A stretch of 50,908 nt of DNA from Deltaproteobacteria bacterium (GTDB lineage: Bacteria > Desulfobacterota > Binatia > Binatales > Binataceae). Below are positions 28,150 to 37,023 of the stretch, piece after piece. The notes beneath the pieces were generated by a model that saw nothing but the letters and a program-made list of their open reading frames with translations, ran no database searches and was not told the origin of the DNA. The stretch covers positions 1-50,908 of the forward strand of contig PLDK01000009.1 of NCBI GenBank assembly GCA_003135135.1. The letters are read 5' to 3'. Made by a program: the position numbers and the translations under genes. Position 1 is the first letter of the stretch. The number at the start of each line of letters is the position of its first letter.

Positions 28150-29094
28150 ATGGCGCAAGAACGTGAAACCGCCATCCGAATCACCTCGCTCAACGAGCTG
28201 CTCGAGATAGTTGCGGCGATTCGGGCGATCGCCGCCTCGCAGATGCAGCAGGCGCTCAGATCGCTGGAAGCGATTCGCGGCTACGCCGAGCAGATTCGCG
28301 AGGCGTTGTCGCAAGCCGCAACTCTGCTGCCGCCCGCGGGCGTGATCGAAGCTGCGGAGCGACCAAACAAATCCGGACTGGTCGTGTTCTGCGCCGAGCA
28401 CGGCCTGTGCGGCGGTTTCAACGAGCATCCATTGCGCGCGGCCGAGCGGGCGACCGGCGGCGGGCTTGCGCTGATCGTAGTCGGAACCCGCGGCGCCCAG
28501 ATTTGCCGCGAACGCGGATTGAGTCCGGACCTGGTGCTGCCGATGGCGACGCATTGCGCGGGAGTCACCGGCGCCGCACGCCGCGTCGCGGCAGAACTCT
28601 ATAGGATGTTCAGCGAGCGCCGCATCGCGGGCGTCGAGGTCGTCTACGCACAATATGCCGGGGGTCAGCCGGCACACATCGAGCAGCATCGCCTGCTGCC
28701 GCTCGAGATGCCGGTCGTGCAAAAGACTTCCACCAAATTGCCCCCGATCGTCAACCTTCGGCCGCAGCGGCTCTTTGATGACATAGTTGGCGAGTATTTT
28801 TTCGCAGCGCTGGAGAACGCCGCGATGCAATCGTTCTTCAGCGAGAACTCGACCCGCTTCCGCACGATGGAAGCGGCGCATCAGAACATCCAGAACAAGT
28901 CACATGAGCTTACAAAACTGATGCAGCGCCTTCGCCAGGAATCAGTAACCACCGAAATTCTCGAGCTGATAAGCGGCTCCGCCGCACTAGCCTCAAGTTT
29001 AGATCCCAGCCGCGCTGGAATTCCTCACGCCGAATACGATCTATTTCGGCTGACACAGCGGACTCTGCGAACGGCGGCGGCCAAGCGAGCGTAA
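28150..29094 (+). CDS. atpG: N-ATPase gamma subunit
   Basis: A 314-aa central shaft subunit. The N-terminal helix ITSLNELLEIVAAIRAIAAS and the C-terminal ENSTRFRTMEAAHQNIQNKS form the expected antiparallel coiled coil; the central domain has VVFCAEHGLCGGFNE, the Rossmann-like segment. Divergence from housekeeping gamma is normal for N-ATPases. It is last in the operon, and transposase debris starts right after the stop. Confidence 0.87.
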   Translation: MAQERETAIRITSLNELLEIVAAIRAIAASQMQQALRSLEAIRGYAEQIREALSQAATLLPPAGVIEAAERPNKSGLVVFCAEHGLCGGFNEHPLRAAERATGGGLALIVVGTRGAQICRERGLSPDLVLPMATHCAGVTGAARRVAAELYRMFSERRIAGVEVVYAQYAGGQPAHIEQHRLLPLEMPVVQKTSTKLPPIVNLRPQRLFDDIVGEYFFAALENAAMQSFFSENSTRFRTMEAAHQNIQNKSHELTKLMQRLRQESVTTEILELISGSAALASSLDPSRAGIPHAEYDLFRLTQRTLRTAAAKRA

Positions 29095-29109
29095 GCGTCG
29101 ATGCGCCTG

Positions 29110-29510
29110 AACGTCCCATGTGGCGGTCCTCACGCCTCGATCGCGCTGAGCGGATCGCAGACTAACTCTTTCAGCGTTCGGAGTGGGCTGTTGCTGGCCT
29201 GTAGCAATCTGCGCAGCCGCGGATTGCATGAGATCGGCCCAATAGGACTGACCCTGTAGGCCGGCGTCTGCCCTCGACTGCTCCTCGGCATACTCGCGGT
29301 GACCGAACGTCATGGCTTGATTGCGAAGAAAGGTCCGCCGCGACTGCGTTGGCCGTCGGCTCGGTGCAGGCAGGTAGCGCGATACGTTGGCTTGCGAGAC
29401 CCTGAAACCGAGCATGAGAAGCTCGCCGTGGATCCGTGGCGCACCCCAGGGAAAATTCTCACGGGCCATCCGTGCGATCAGACCGCTTCATCGCTTCAAT
29501 TCGATAACTA
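29110..29510 (-). mobile_element. N-terminal/middle fragment of an rve-type transposase
   Basis: On the minus strand LIARMARENFPWGAPRIHGE, LLMLGFRVSQANVSRYL and SRRTFLRNQAM match the helix-turn-helix and linker before the DDE core of the same transposase superfamily as the fragments at 21.6-22.4 kb. The DDE core is missing; the frame runs on with non-homologous residues. With the C-terminal fragment at 21633 it brackets the N-ATPase operon, both on the minus strand. Confidence 0.7.
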
Positions 29511-29764
29511 TTCTCGCAGCTGCTCAAATACCGGCTTAGTTGGAATCTTCAGTAGAGGTGGTCCCTCCCGGCGCCGCAGGAAAGGCCGTGGAGCAAAACC
29601 TGGCTGCAACCTTGCCGAGGGAGGCCGTTTGGTCTATAAGGATAGTTGGAGTCGAAGAGTCAAAACGGAAATCCCGGCTTATACACCAGCCTTGTTTCTG
29701 GCCTGATGTGCCGCGACCTTGATCGCGTAACCCCGCTCAGAACGCAACCCGAGAGGTAGGCTCT

Positions 29765-31465
29765 ATGCGGCGCGACGACGGCCTGGACTTACTGCTTCTG
29801 CTACGACGCCCGTTCAGCCTCCTGTTCACCTTGGGTCGAGGCGCACTAATTTTAATCACAATTCCGCCACTAGCCTTGGCGGTCAGCATGCTTCACGTTA
29901 TTAATAGAAGGCGAGCCGCACAGCTTCTCCGCGTCTACCTGGAACGCATGGGCGGTGGTTTTGTAAAGCTCGGACAGTTCCTGGCCACGCGTTTTGATTT
30001 GGTTAGTTCAGAGTACTGTAGTGAGTTGATGAACCTTCTCGATCAGGTTCGCCCGCTGCCGTCTGGCACGATCCTGCGAATCGTACGCGTCAGCCTCGGA
30101 CCGGAGCTGTTCAGTCAATTCGCGAAGATCGAAGCGACGCCACTCGGGTCAGCTTCTATCGCTCAGGTTCATGCAGCCACTCTGCGAGACGGCACCGCGG
30201 TAGTAATAAAAGTAAGAAGACCCGGTATTGTCCGCCTCTTTCAAGCGGACTTATTCTTCTTGAGGCTTTTGTCGGCAATTCCCCTAATACCGGGGCTGGA
30301 TCTGGCCTCCATAGTTCAAGGTCTGGCCGAAGTTACGCAAGAAGAACTGGATTTTCGACGCGAAGCACGCAGCACCCATCAGATGCATCAGCTTCTCGCA
30401 TCGGATGAAATCGATCATCGCGCCCCGGCCGTGTTCGGACACTTATCAAATGAAAATATAATCACCCTTGAGCGTTTCGAGGGTGTATGGGTCAAAGAAC
30501 TCATCGCTGCTGTCGCGTCGAGCGACACGAAAAGACTCACTGAGTGGCGAGCGATTGGGATCTCCCCGGAGCGAACCGCGAGACTCGTGCTTCGCTCGTT
30601 TCTGGAGCAGACCATCGGGCAGCGCATTTATAATGCTGATCCGCATCCGGCCAACCTTATCGTGTTAAAGGGTGGAACCCTGGGATGGGTGGACTTCGGC
30701 ATAGTCGGTGTGCTCGATGAACGAGCCTGGCGCCAACAATTCAGCTTGCGTCTAGCTGTCGCGCAAGACGACGTCGATCGCGCGTATGGGGCTCTCGTGG
30801 AAATGCTGGAACCGCTTCCAGCCAGGGATCTGACTAGCTTTGAGCTATCCATGAAATCCGCTATTGCGGGATGGATCTCAAGCTCGAAGGATCCCTGGGC
30901 TTCTGCCGCAGAAAAAAGCATTGGCGTTTTTCTCATGGATGTTTTTAAGGCGGCCCGGCGATGGGGGATCACCTTACCAACCGGTCTTACCCGCCTTTAC
31001 CGGGCGATGATCGTTGGCGATAGTGCAATGCTTAGCCTTGATCCTCAAGTCGATTGGACGGTGGTTCTGAAGGAGTTCGCTGCCGAGGAGAGCGTCGAGC
31101 AGTTGAGAAAAGCGTTCTCGGTTTATGGTCCTTCAGCATTTGCACTTACGGCTGAAGTGATTTCGGACCTGCCTGCGGCTGCTCGCCAATTGATCGAATG
31201 GGCTTGGCGAGTAAGTGAAGCAGGACGAACCTATCAAGGTAACCTTAGCGCGATTGAACGTTCTTTTCTTTTGGCAGTTCGATCGTTGAAGCGCCTACTG
31301 TTCCTGGCAAGCGTGCTCGTCATTTCGACGTTGATTTGGCCGCAGACTTCCTTGTCTCATTACCTGAGGGATTTCGCTGCCAATAGGACGATACTGATCG
31401 TGGCAGTCACGCTGATTCTTTTAAGACTGCTATCACGGCTAGAGTTGGGTCTGGAAGGCGACTGA
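29765..31465 (+). CDS. ABC1/UbiB-type atypical kinase
   Basis: A 566-aa UbiB/AarF/COQ8-family protein. The KxGQ motif is GGGFVKLGQFLATRFDLVSS, the Ala-rich loop is PLGSASIAQVHAATLRDG, the nucleotide lysine lies in AVVIKVRRPG, and the catalytic parts are YNADPHPANLIV and GWVDFGIVG. Two C-terminal hydrophobic helices (KRLLFLASVLVISTLIW and RTILIVAVTLILLRLL) anchor it in the membrane. Family members support quinone biosynthesis or lipid homeostasis. Neighbouring genes are not ubiquinone genes, so the exact role is open. A small gene follows after 20 bases. Confidence 0.85.
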   Translation: MRRDDGLDLLLLLRRPFSLLFTLGRGALILITIPPLALAVSMLHVINRRRAAQLLRVYLERMGGGFVKLGQFLATRFDLVSSEYCSELMNLLDQVRPLPSGTILRIVRVSLGPELFSQFAKIEATPLGSASIAQVHAATLRDGTAVVIKVRRPGIVRLFQADLFFLRLLSAIPLIPGLDLASIVQGLAEVTQEELDFRREARSTHQMHQLLASDEIDHRAPAVFGHLSNENIITLERFEGVWVKELIAAVASSDTKRLTEWRAIGISPERTARLVLRSFLEQTIGQRIYNADPHPANLIVLKGGTLGWVDFGIVGVLDERAWRQQFSLRLAVAQDDVDRAYGALVEMLEPLPARDLTSFELSMKSAIAGWISSSKDPWASAAEKSIGVFLMDVFKAARRWGITLPTGLTRLYRAMIVGDSAMLSLDPQVDWTVVLKEFAAEESVEQLRKAFSVYGPSAFALTAEVISDLPAAARQLIEWAWRVSEAGRTYQGNLSAIERSFLLAVRSLKRLLFLASVLVISTLIWPQTSLSHYLRDFAANRTILIVAVTLILLRLLSRLELGLEGD

Positions 31466-31485
31466 CAGAAAACCGAGGCAAAACA

Positions 31486-31896
31486 ATGCAGGAAGAAACA
31501 AAAAAAGAACCCACGGCTCAATTTGATCTAAAGAAACCTTCAGCAGAGCGAGCCTCCAAGCTTGAAGGTGTTATGTCTGATCCTGCTCGAAACGCTACCA
31601 CCGTGATGTCTGAGATCCTCGGTGGTATTGCCGCTGCTTCAGCGGCTGCGTTTCAAGCATTGTCCGCCAAACTTAATGAGAATGCTGGTAATGCCGGACT
31701 GCCGATCAACCTTGCGGAGGGTTTGCTCGACGGTAACGCTTGTTTCTTCGACGAACTCGCCGTCGCGGCGCGCCATACCGCTGATCTCATCAGGTCCAGT
31801 TCGCAGAGTTCGGCAACCTCTGAAATCGACTACGAGCGGCTCGCCGATCTGGTCGCGGAGCGTCTGCGGAATACGCCACGTCGGAAACAAGACTGA
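31486..31896 (+). CDS. Hypothetical 136-aa protein linked to the UbiB-like kinase
   Basis: No domain recognised. The N-terminal third is charged, the middle is Ala-rich and helical (EILGGIAAASAAAFQALSAK) and the C-terminus is charged (IDYERLADLVAERLRNTPRR). It has no signal peptide. The overall look recalls small helical granule- or membrane-associated proteins, but that is only impression. It follows the kinase by 20 bases and is probably in the same transcript. Confidence 0.55.
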   Translation: MQEETKKEPTAQFDLKKPSAERASKLEGVMSDPARNATTVMSEILGGIAAASAAAFQALSAKLNENAGNAGLPINLAEGLLDGNACFFDELAVAARHTADLIRSSSQSSATSEIDYERLADLVAERLRNTPRRKQD

Positions 31897-31970
31897 CAAG
31901 ATCAATGTCGCGACTGTCCATGTCGCCGGAAATTACGTGTTGAACGACCTTGAAGTGGAGAGATTGCGAT

Positions 31971-32585
31971 ATGACCAGTGGGAGCGACGACATATCAGTT
32001 CCGAGCGCGAACTCAGCGCTGCCGCGACCGCAGCCGCCTAGAGAGCGATGGTTCAGCCGCGTGGGTTGGCTCTTCCCGCGAGACGTAGCGCCTGACGTGG
32101 TCACGACCTCGGTTCGCTTTCACGCGAGTCCCGAAACGCTTTGGCAGCGAATACTGACATACGAGGATGTTCCCGCGTCTCCGCCACTGCTCCTGCGTGT
32201 CTTGCTGCCACACCCGGTGCGGACTGAAGGCGACAAGAGCTGCGTTGGAGCGAGCATCCAGTGCACCTACAAGGGAGGGGATATGGTGAAGCGCATCACG
32301 GTCGTTGAGCCGCCACATCTCATGCAATTCGAAGTGACCCAGCAACGTCTCGGGATCGAAGGCTGCATCATGACGTTTGGTGGTTCGTACGAGATCCGAT
32401 CCTGCGGCGACCAAACTGAGGTCGTGCTCACCACGAATTACCGGGGGTATCTGCGGCCGCGCTACTTGTGGCGCCCACTTGAACGACTTCTGGCTCATCA
32501 GCTTCATCGACATATCCTCGACGGTATACGCGCCTCACTACCTCGCCCAGGTTTGTCGACGACCTCCGCAACCGCGCAACGCTGA
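31971..32585 (+). CDS. SRPBCC-fold (START-like) lipid-binding protein
   Basis: A 204-aa protein. VTTSVRFHASPETLWQRILT is the typical first strand and helix of polyketide-cyclase/START-like domains, with ITVVEPPHLMQFEVTQQRLG and GGSYEIRSCGDQTEVVLTTN the later strands. Such folds bind hydrophobic ligands. ATG at 31971 is preferred over 31950. It is followed by a DoxX-like membrane protein and a DUF3419 protein on the same strand, suggesting a small lipid-related operon. Confidence 0.75.
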   Translation: MTSGSDDISVPSANSALPRPQPPRERWFSRVGWLFPRDVAPDVVTTSVRFHASPETLWQRILTYEDVPASPPLLLRVLLPHPVRTEGDKSCVGASIQCTYKGGDMVKRITVVEPPHLMQFEVTQQRLGIEGCIMTFGGSYEIRSCGDQTEVVLTTNYRGYLRPRYLWRPLERLLAHQLHRHILDGIRASLPRPGLSTTSATAQR

Positions 32586-32617
32586 ATGCCCGACGGCATC
32601 CCTCTGCAGGAAGTTAC

Positions 32618-33007
32618 ATGCACGACATCGCAATCGCGTTTCCACCGTTAATTGTCATGCGCGGCGCCGTCGCGGCCGTCTGGCTGTACGAGGGGCTATG
32701 GTGCAAGGTTCTCGGCCGCGCACAACTGGAGGCAGAAGTTGTCGCGAAGGTGCCCAGGTTCGGCCCACGATTCGGTCAATCGTTTCTCAAGGCGCTCGGC
32801 GTTATTGAAGTCGTGCTGGCCGCGTGGGTGATATCCGCAGTCCATCCCGGCGCCTGCGCGACTGCGGAGGTGACATTACTCGTTGTCCTCAACGTCAACG
32901 GGTTGCTTTGGTCGCGCGACATCATCCCCGATCCTGCCGGCATGATCGTGAAGAACATAGCCTTCCTCGTGCTGGCCTGGGCATGCGGCGCAATTCCGGG
33001 AAGGTGA
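32618..33007 (+). CDS. DoxX-like family membrane protein
   Basis: A 129-aa protein with four hydrophobic helices; [20 protein letters not shown] and [18 protein letters not shown] are characteristic of the DoxX-like_1 family, and [20 protein letters not shown] is its last block. Function is unknown for most members. Stop overlaps the next gene's GTG start (GTGA). Confidence 0.8.
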   Translation: MHDIAIAFPPLIVMRGAVAAVWLYEGLWCKVLGRAQLEAEVVAKVPRFGPRFGQSFLKALGVIEVVLAAWVISAVHPGACATAEVTLLVVLNVNGLLWSRDIIPDPAGMIVKNIAFLVLAWACGAIPGR

Positions 33008-33897
33008 TCGTGAGTCTGGAAACACAGTGGCATGCGGGACGCCTGGGCGCGGCCGGTGGCGTGCACCGCTTGCTGTTCGGGCACATGTACGAAGACGCGG
33101 AAATCGAGCGAGAGGCGTTTCGCAGCGGGAGCCGCGTGTTTTGCATCGCGTCCGCCGGCTGCACAGCGATGCGACTCTGTGATCGCCACGAAGTCGTCGC
33201 TTGTGACATCAATCCAGTGCAACTTGCTTACGCAGAGCGCCGCATCCGAGGCGCCGCCGCACAGGTTGGCGACGCCGAGCGCGCGATGGCCTTCGCGCGC
33301 GCTTTAATGCCACTTGTGGGTTGGCGCACCGGGATCATAGGTTCCTTCCTGGCTCTCTCCAATGTGACAGAACAGGTTGCGTTCTGGCGCGCCCATCTCG
33401 ACACGCGGCGGTTCCGTGCAGGCTTCGACGCGCTGATGTCGCCCGCCATCTTGCGCATCACATACGCGCCGCGGTTCCTTTCGTTCTTACCCGCGAGGTT
33501 TGGCGCGGTGCTTCGAAGGCGGTTGGAAAGGGGCTTCGCTCGCCACGCGAACGCGACGAACCCGTACGCACGGGCACTACTCTTGGGTGAAGTTGACGAC
33601 GAGCCGCGGCCTGAAAAGCCCCGCGTTCAGTTCGTACTGGGAGACGCGGCTTCATACCTGGAGTCGTGCGACGGCGGGTCCTTTGACGGGTTCTCGCTGT
33701 CGAACATCCTTGACGGCGCGGAGCCTTCTTACCGCAGCCGGCTCTCGCGGGCCGTCCGCCGAGCGGCGACGAAGGACGCTGCCGTCGTGCTGCGAAGCTT
33801 TGGAGAGCCGCCGCCTGAACTTGCCACGAACTTCGCCGAATGTGATCGCGCGATGCTGTGGGGAGTTGTGGATGTGCGCAGCGTGCACTCATTCTGA
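33004..33897 (+). CDS. DUF3419 / BtaA-like aminocarboxypropyl transferase-type protein
   Basis: A 297-aa protein. [20 protein letters not shown] and [16 protein letters not shown] form the SAM-binding Rossmann start seen in BtaA/DUF3419, the enzyme group that moves the 3-amino-3-carboxypropyl group of SAM onto diacylglycerol for betaine lipids. [20 protein letters not shown] and VLRSFGEPP match later conserved parts. No BtaB methyltransferase is nearby, so a betaine-lipid product is uncertain. Start at GTG 33004 overlaps the DoxX-like stop; GTG 33010 is an alternative. The trio with SRPBCC and DoxX-like genes may act on a lipid. Confidence 0.7.
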   Translation: MIVSLETQWHAGRLGAAGGVHRLLFGHMYEDAEIEREAFRSGSRVFCIASAGCTAMRLCDRHEVVACDINPVQLAYAERRIRGAAAQVGDAERAMAFARALMPLVGWRTGIIGSFLALSNVTEQVAFWRAHLDTRRFRAGFDALMSPAILRITYAPRFLSFLPARFGAVLRRRLERGFARHANATNPYARALLLGEVDDEPRPEKPRVQFVLGDAASYLESCDGGSFDGFSLSNILDGAEPSYRSRLSRAVRRAATKDAAVVLRSFGEPPPELATNFAECDRAMLWGVVDVRSVHSF

Positions 33898-34081
33898 GAG
33901 TTTGTGAATTTCTTGGCGTAGGGAATCGCAATAAAGCGGGGAAAGTGGATGATGGAGCGGGGTGGAGGTGAGCGGCGATGGGCGTGACGGTGCGGCTGCC
34001 TGCAGAGACGGTTCGCGCTGATGCGGTGGCCCGGACGCGGAGCTGTTCTTCGAGCGGCGCCCTTCGGAGCATTCTGAATTT

Positions 34082-34771
34082 TCACACGCGAGGGCGGCTC
34101 GCTTCGAGCCACTCCAGCCATCGATCCATTCCCTCGCCGGTGAGCGCCGAGACCGGAAAGGTCCGCGGCTCCGGCATCACCCGCGCAAGCGCTTCGTTGA
34201 ACATCTGGAGACTCACACCGCCGAGATGAGGCAGCAGATCGATCTTGGTCAGCAGCACTGCTTGCGCGTTGCGGAACATCACGGGGTACTTGAGCGGCTT
34301 GTCTTCGCCCTCGGTGACGGAGAGTGCGACGACGTTGAGCGTCTGGCCGAGATCGTAGATCGCCGGGCAGACGAGATTACCCACGTTCTCGATGACGAAG
34401 ATGTCGAGGCTGTCGAGCGCGAAGTCGTGCAGCGCATGATGCACCATCTCGGCGTCGAGATGGCACGCGGAGCCGGTGGTGATCGTCGCGGCCGGGATTC
34501 CCGCGGCGCGCAACCGCTGGGCGTCGCGGTCGGTGGCGAGGTCGCCGCTCACGGCGCCCAACCGTTGACGCGAGGCGAGCGCTCGCGCCGTCGCCTCCAG
34601 AATCGCGGTCTTACCAGAACCGGGCGAGCCCATCAGGTTGATTGCCAGCACGTCATGCGCGGCGAAATGCTCGCGGTTATGACGCGCAACCCGGTCGTTG
34701 CCGGACAGCAGCCGTTCGTGAACTTCAACCGGCACGATCTCCCGGTCACCGCATCCGCAGTCCTGGCACAT
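34082..34771 (-). CDS. hypB: Hydrogenase nickel-incorporation GTPase HypB
   Basis: A 229-aa SIMIBI-class GTPase. The N-terminal MCQDCGCGD carries the CxxCxC metal site, the P-loop is LMGSPGSGKTAILE, and the base-specificity motif is LLTKIDLL. It delivers Ni to the large subunit together with HypA. ATG shares one base with the hypA stop (TAATG). It is the last gene of the minus-strand hydrogenase region. Confidence 0.92.
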   Translation of the reverse strand: MCQDCGCGDREIVPVEVHERLLSGNDRVARHNREHFAAHDVLAINLMGSPGSGKTAILEATARALASRQRLGAVSGDLATDRDAQRLRAAGIPAATITTGSACHLDAEMVHHALHDFALDSLDIFVIENVGNLVCPAIYDLGQTLNVVALSVTEGEDKPLKYPVMFRNAQAVLLTKIDLLPHLGGVSLQMFNEALARVMPEPRTFPVSALTGEGMDRWLEWLEASRPRV

Positions 34772-35112
34772 TACGGCACCTCCATTTCGATTCGTTCGAG
34801 GATGATTTCGTCACCTGACATCAGGCGCGCCGGCATTCCACATCCTTCACAGCTCAGGACTGCACCGCGTTCGAGGATTCGGCCGCACACCGGACAAACC
34901 CATCGCTCCGCGACGGGCTCGATGCAGAGTTCGGCGCGGGCGCAGATCGTGCCAGCGCGAAAATGTTCGTAAGCCTTCGACAACAGGTCGCGCTCGACGC
35001 CAGCGGCGTCGCCGATCCGCAGTGTGAGGCGATATACCGCGGTTGCGTTGTGCGCCCGCGCCTCGGCACTAACGCGTTCGAGCAGCGCACTTACTATCGA
35101 ATATTCGTGCAT
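34771..35112 (-). CDS. hypA: Hydrogenase nickel metallochaperone HypA
   Basis: A 113-aa protein beginning MHEYSIVSALL, where the N-terminal Met-His-Glu binds Ni. Zinc is held by two CxxC pairs: WVCPVCGRIL and SCEGCGMP. The frame is open upstream but the MHE start fixes the ATG at 35112. It follows the crotonase-family gene by 13 bases. Confidence 0.92.
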   Translation of the reverse strand: MHEYSIVSALLERVSAEARAHNATAVYRLTLRIGDAAGVERDLLSKAYEHFRAGTICARAELCIEPVAERWVCPVCGRILERGAVLSCEGCGMPARLMSGDEIILERIEMEVP

Positions 35113-35125
35113 CGCGGCGGACTGC

Positions 35126-35962
35126 CTACTTGCCGTTGAAGCGCGGGGGCTGTTTGGAAAAGAACGCGTCGATTCCCGCAGCGAAGTCGCCGGTGTCCGC
35201 GATTCGCGCAAGGCTCTCGAGTTCGCGGTCAAGATGGTAGTCGAGCCGGTCGACGCCCGCCGCCTCGTTGATGAGACGCTTGGCGACCGCGTATGCGGCT
35301 GTCGGTCCGTCGGCAAGCCGGCGCATAACCGCCATCGTCTCGGCCTCGAACAGGGCCGCGGGATAGACCTCGTTGATGAGTCCCATCCTCAGCGCGCGTT
35401 GGGGATCGATGCGCGGATTCATCAGCACCATTTCCATCGCGCGGCGCAGCCCGATGAGCTTGGGCAGAAAGAACGTCGAGCTCTCGGCGCCGGTCAGGCC
35501 GGTCTTGCTGTAGGCCCATTCGAAGCTCGCGCGGTCGGAGGCGAGGACGAGATCGCACGCCATCGCGATTCCGAAGCCGCCGGCCGCGGCGACGCCGTCC
35601 ACCGCGGCGACAAACGGCTTCGGCGCGCGTTTGATCTCGGAGATGGTGCTGTGGATGTACTCGAGGATTTGCTTGAACAGTTCACCATAGCGATCATCAC
35701 TGCCGGCGCTTGCTTTGGGTGCGAGATAACTCAGGTCGGCGGCGTCCCCGCCGGCGCGGATATACTTCAGATCGGCGCCGCTGCAGAAGATTCCGCCGGC
35801 GCCACGAATTACAACGGCGCGCACGCCGTCGTCGCGCGCGAGCTGAAGGCCCGCCTTGCGCAGGTCCTGCGCCGTTGCGACATCGAGCGAGTTGAACCGC
35901 TCGGCGCGGTCGATCGTGATGATGCCAACTCCGTCGTCGCGCTCCACTTTGATATGCTTCAT
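35126..35962 (-). CDS. Crotonase-family protein embedded in the hyp operon
   Basis: A 278-aa enoyl-CoA hydratase/isomerase superfamily protein. The CoA/oxyanion segments GGIFCSGADLKYIR and DGVAAAGGFGIAMACDLVLA are present. However both hydratase glutamates are replaced: the first (GCELAM in crotonase) reads GFGIAM, the second (GQPEILLG) reads EWAYSKTG. The segment GLTGAESSTFFLPKLIGLRR is shared with a subset of uncharacterised crotonases. So it is unlikely to hydrate enoyl-CoA in the standard way; isomerase or lyase activity is possible. It sits 20 bases after hypE and 13 before hypA, clearly co-transcribed with hydrogenase maturation genes. Confidence 0.85.
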   Translation of the reverse strand: MKHIKVERDDGVGIITIDRAERFNSLDVATAQDLRKAGLQLARDDGVRAVVIRGAGGIFCSGADLKYIRAGGDAADLSYLAPKASAGSDDRYGELFKQILEYIHSTISEIKRAPKPFVAAVDGVAAAGGFGIAMACDLVLASDRASFEWAYSKTGLTGAESSTFFLPKLIGLRRAMEMVLMNPRIDPQRALRMGLINEVYPAALFEAETMAVMRRLADGPTAAYAVAKRLINEAAGVDRLDYHLDRELESLARIADTGDFAAGIDAFFSKQPPRFNGK

Positions 35963-35982
35963 CGCTGCATCACCAGATTCGC

Positions 35983-37023
35983 TCAGCAGATTCGCGGCAA
36001 AAGCTCTCCCTCCGGCTCGACGAGCAGGCGCAGCCCAAACCCAGTGTCGAGGATAACAAAGCCCGGCCGTTGCGCGACGCAGCTCCCGACGATCTCGGCC
36101 TGCCTGCCGAGCGGATGTGATCGCAGCGCCGCAAGCACGCTCGCAGCCGCGTCGGGGCGCACTCCGAGCACCGCCTTGCCCTCGTTCGCCGCGTGCATGG
36201 GATCGATCCCCAGCAGCTCACCGGTGGCCTGAACGCTCGGGCTGACCGGAATCCGGGACGCCTTGAGCACGATACCGACGCGGCTCTTCCCGGCCATCTC
36301 GTGCAGCGTGCTTGCGAGTCCGCCGCGCGTCGGATCCTTCATCGCGACCACGCCCTCGCCACCGGCCTCGAGCGCGCGCCTGATCAAGCCGTTGAGGGGG
36401 GCAACGTCGGAGCACAGCTCGCCTTCGAGCTCCAGCGAATGCCGCAGCGCCATCACGGCGAGCCCGTGATCTCCGATCGTGCCGGTCACGATAATCTGGT
36501 CGCCGAGCGCAAGCCCGCAGTCGGGCACGACGCGGCGCGTGAAGGCAACGCCGGCTGTATTGAGCACGATTCCGTCGATCTCGCCGCGGCCCATCACCTT
36601 GGTGTCGCCGGTAACGATCGCAGTTCCGGCCTCAGCGCAGGCGGCGCTGATCGACGCCTTGATCCGTTCCAGGTCGGCGCGGGGGAAGCCTTCCTCGATA
36701 ATCACGGCGCAGGTCAGCGCCGCGATCTCGGTCGCGCCCATCATCGACAGATCGTTCACCGTGCCCGACACCGCGAGGCGGCCGATATCGCCGCCGGGGA
36801 AAAACGGTGGCTTGACCACATATGAATCAGTCGTCATCACCAGCCACTCATCGCCCACGCGCAACGCCGCGCCGTCGTCCATCGCGGCAAGTCCGATGCC
36901 TCCGTCGGCTGGTGCTTTCGCATCGCCGACGAACACCTGCTGGATCAGCTCGCGCATCGCGCGCCCGCCGGCGCCATGCTTGAGCATCACCTTCGCGTCA
37001 GGCGCAATTCTGGATGCGCTCAT
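35983..37023 (-). CDS. hypE: Hydrogenase maturation protein HypE
   Basis: A 346-aa PurM/ThiL-fold enzyme that turns the carbamoylated C-terminal Cys into a thiocyanate, giving the CN ligands of the Fe. The C-terminus PRIC supplies that cysteine. LKHGAGGRAMRELI and MTTDSYVVKPPFFPGGDIGR are the ATP-binding parts; GVVAMKDPTRGGLAST is conserved. The start at 37023 overlaps hypD by ATGA. Confidence 0.93.
   Translation of the reverse strand: MSASRIAPDAKVMLKHGAGGRAMRELIQQVFVGDAKAPADGGIGLAAMDDGAALRVGDEWLVMTTDSYVVKPPFFPGGDIGRLAVSGTVNDLSMMGATEIAALTCAVIIEEGFPRADLERIKASISAACAEAGTAIVTGDTKVMGRGEIDGIVLNTAGVAFTRRVVPDCGLALGDQIIVTGTIGDHGLAVMALRHSLELEGELCSDVAPLNGLIRRALEAGGEGVVAMKDPTRGGLASTLHEMAGKSRVGIVLKASRIPVSPSVQATGELLGIDPMHAANEGKAVLGVRPDAAASVLAALRSHPLGRQAEIVGSCVAQRPGFVILDTGFGLRLLVEPEGELLPRIC

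Noticed and set aside
27188-28210. 340-codon plus-strand frame inside atpA
   Set aside because: Out-of-frame Arg-rich shadow of atpA, which is complete.
35024-36232. 402-codon plus-strand frame over the crotonase and hypE genes
   Set aside because: Shadow of the minus-strand genes; no ribosome site or domain.
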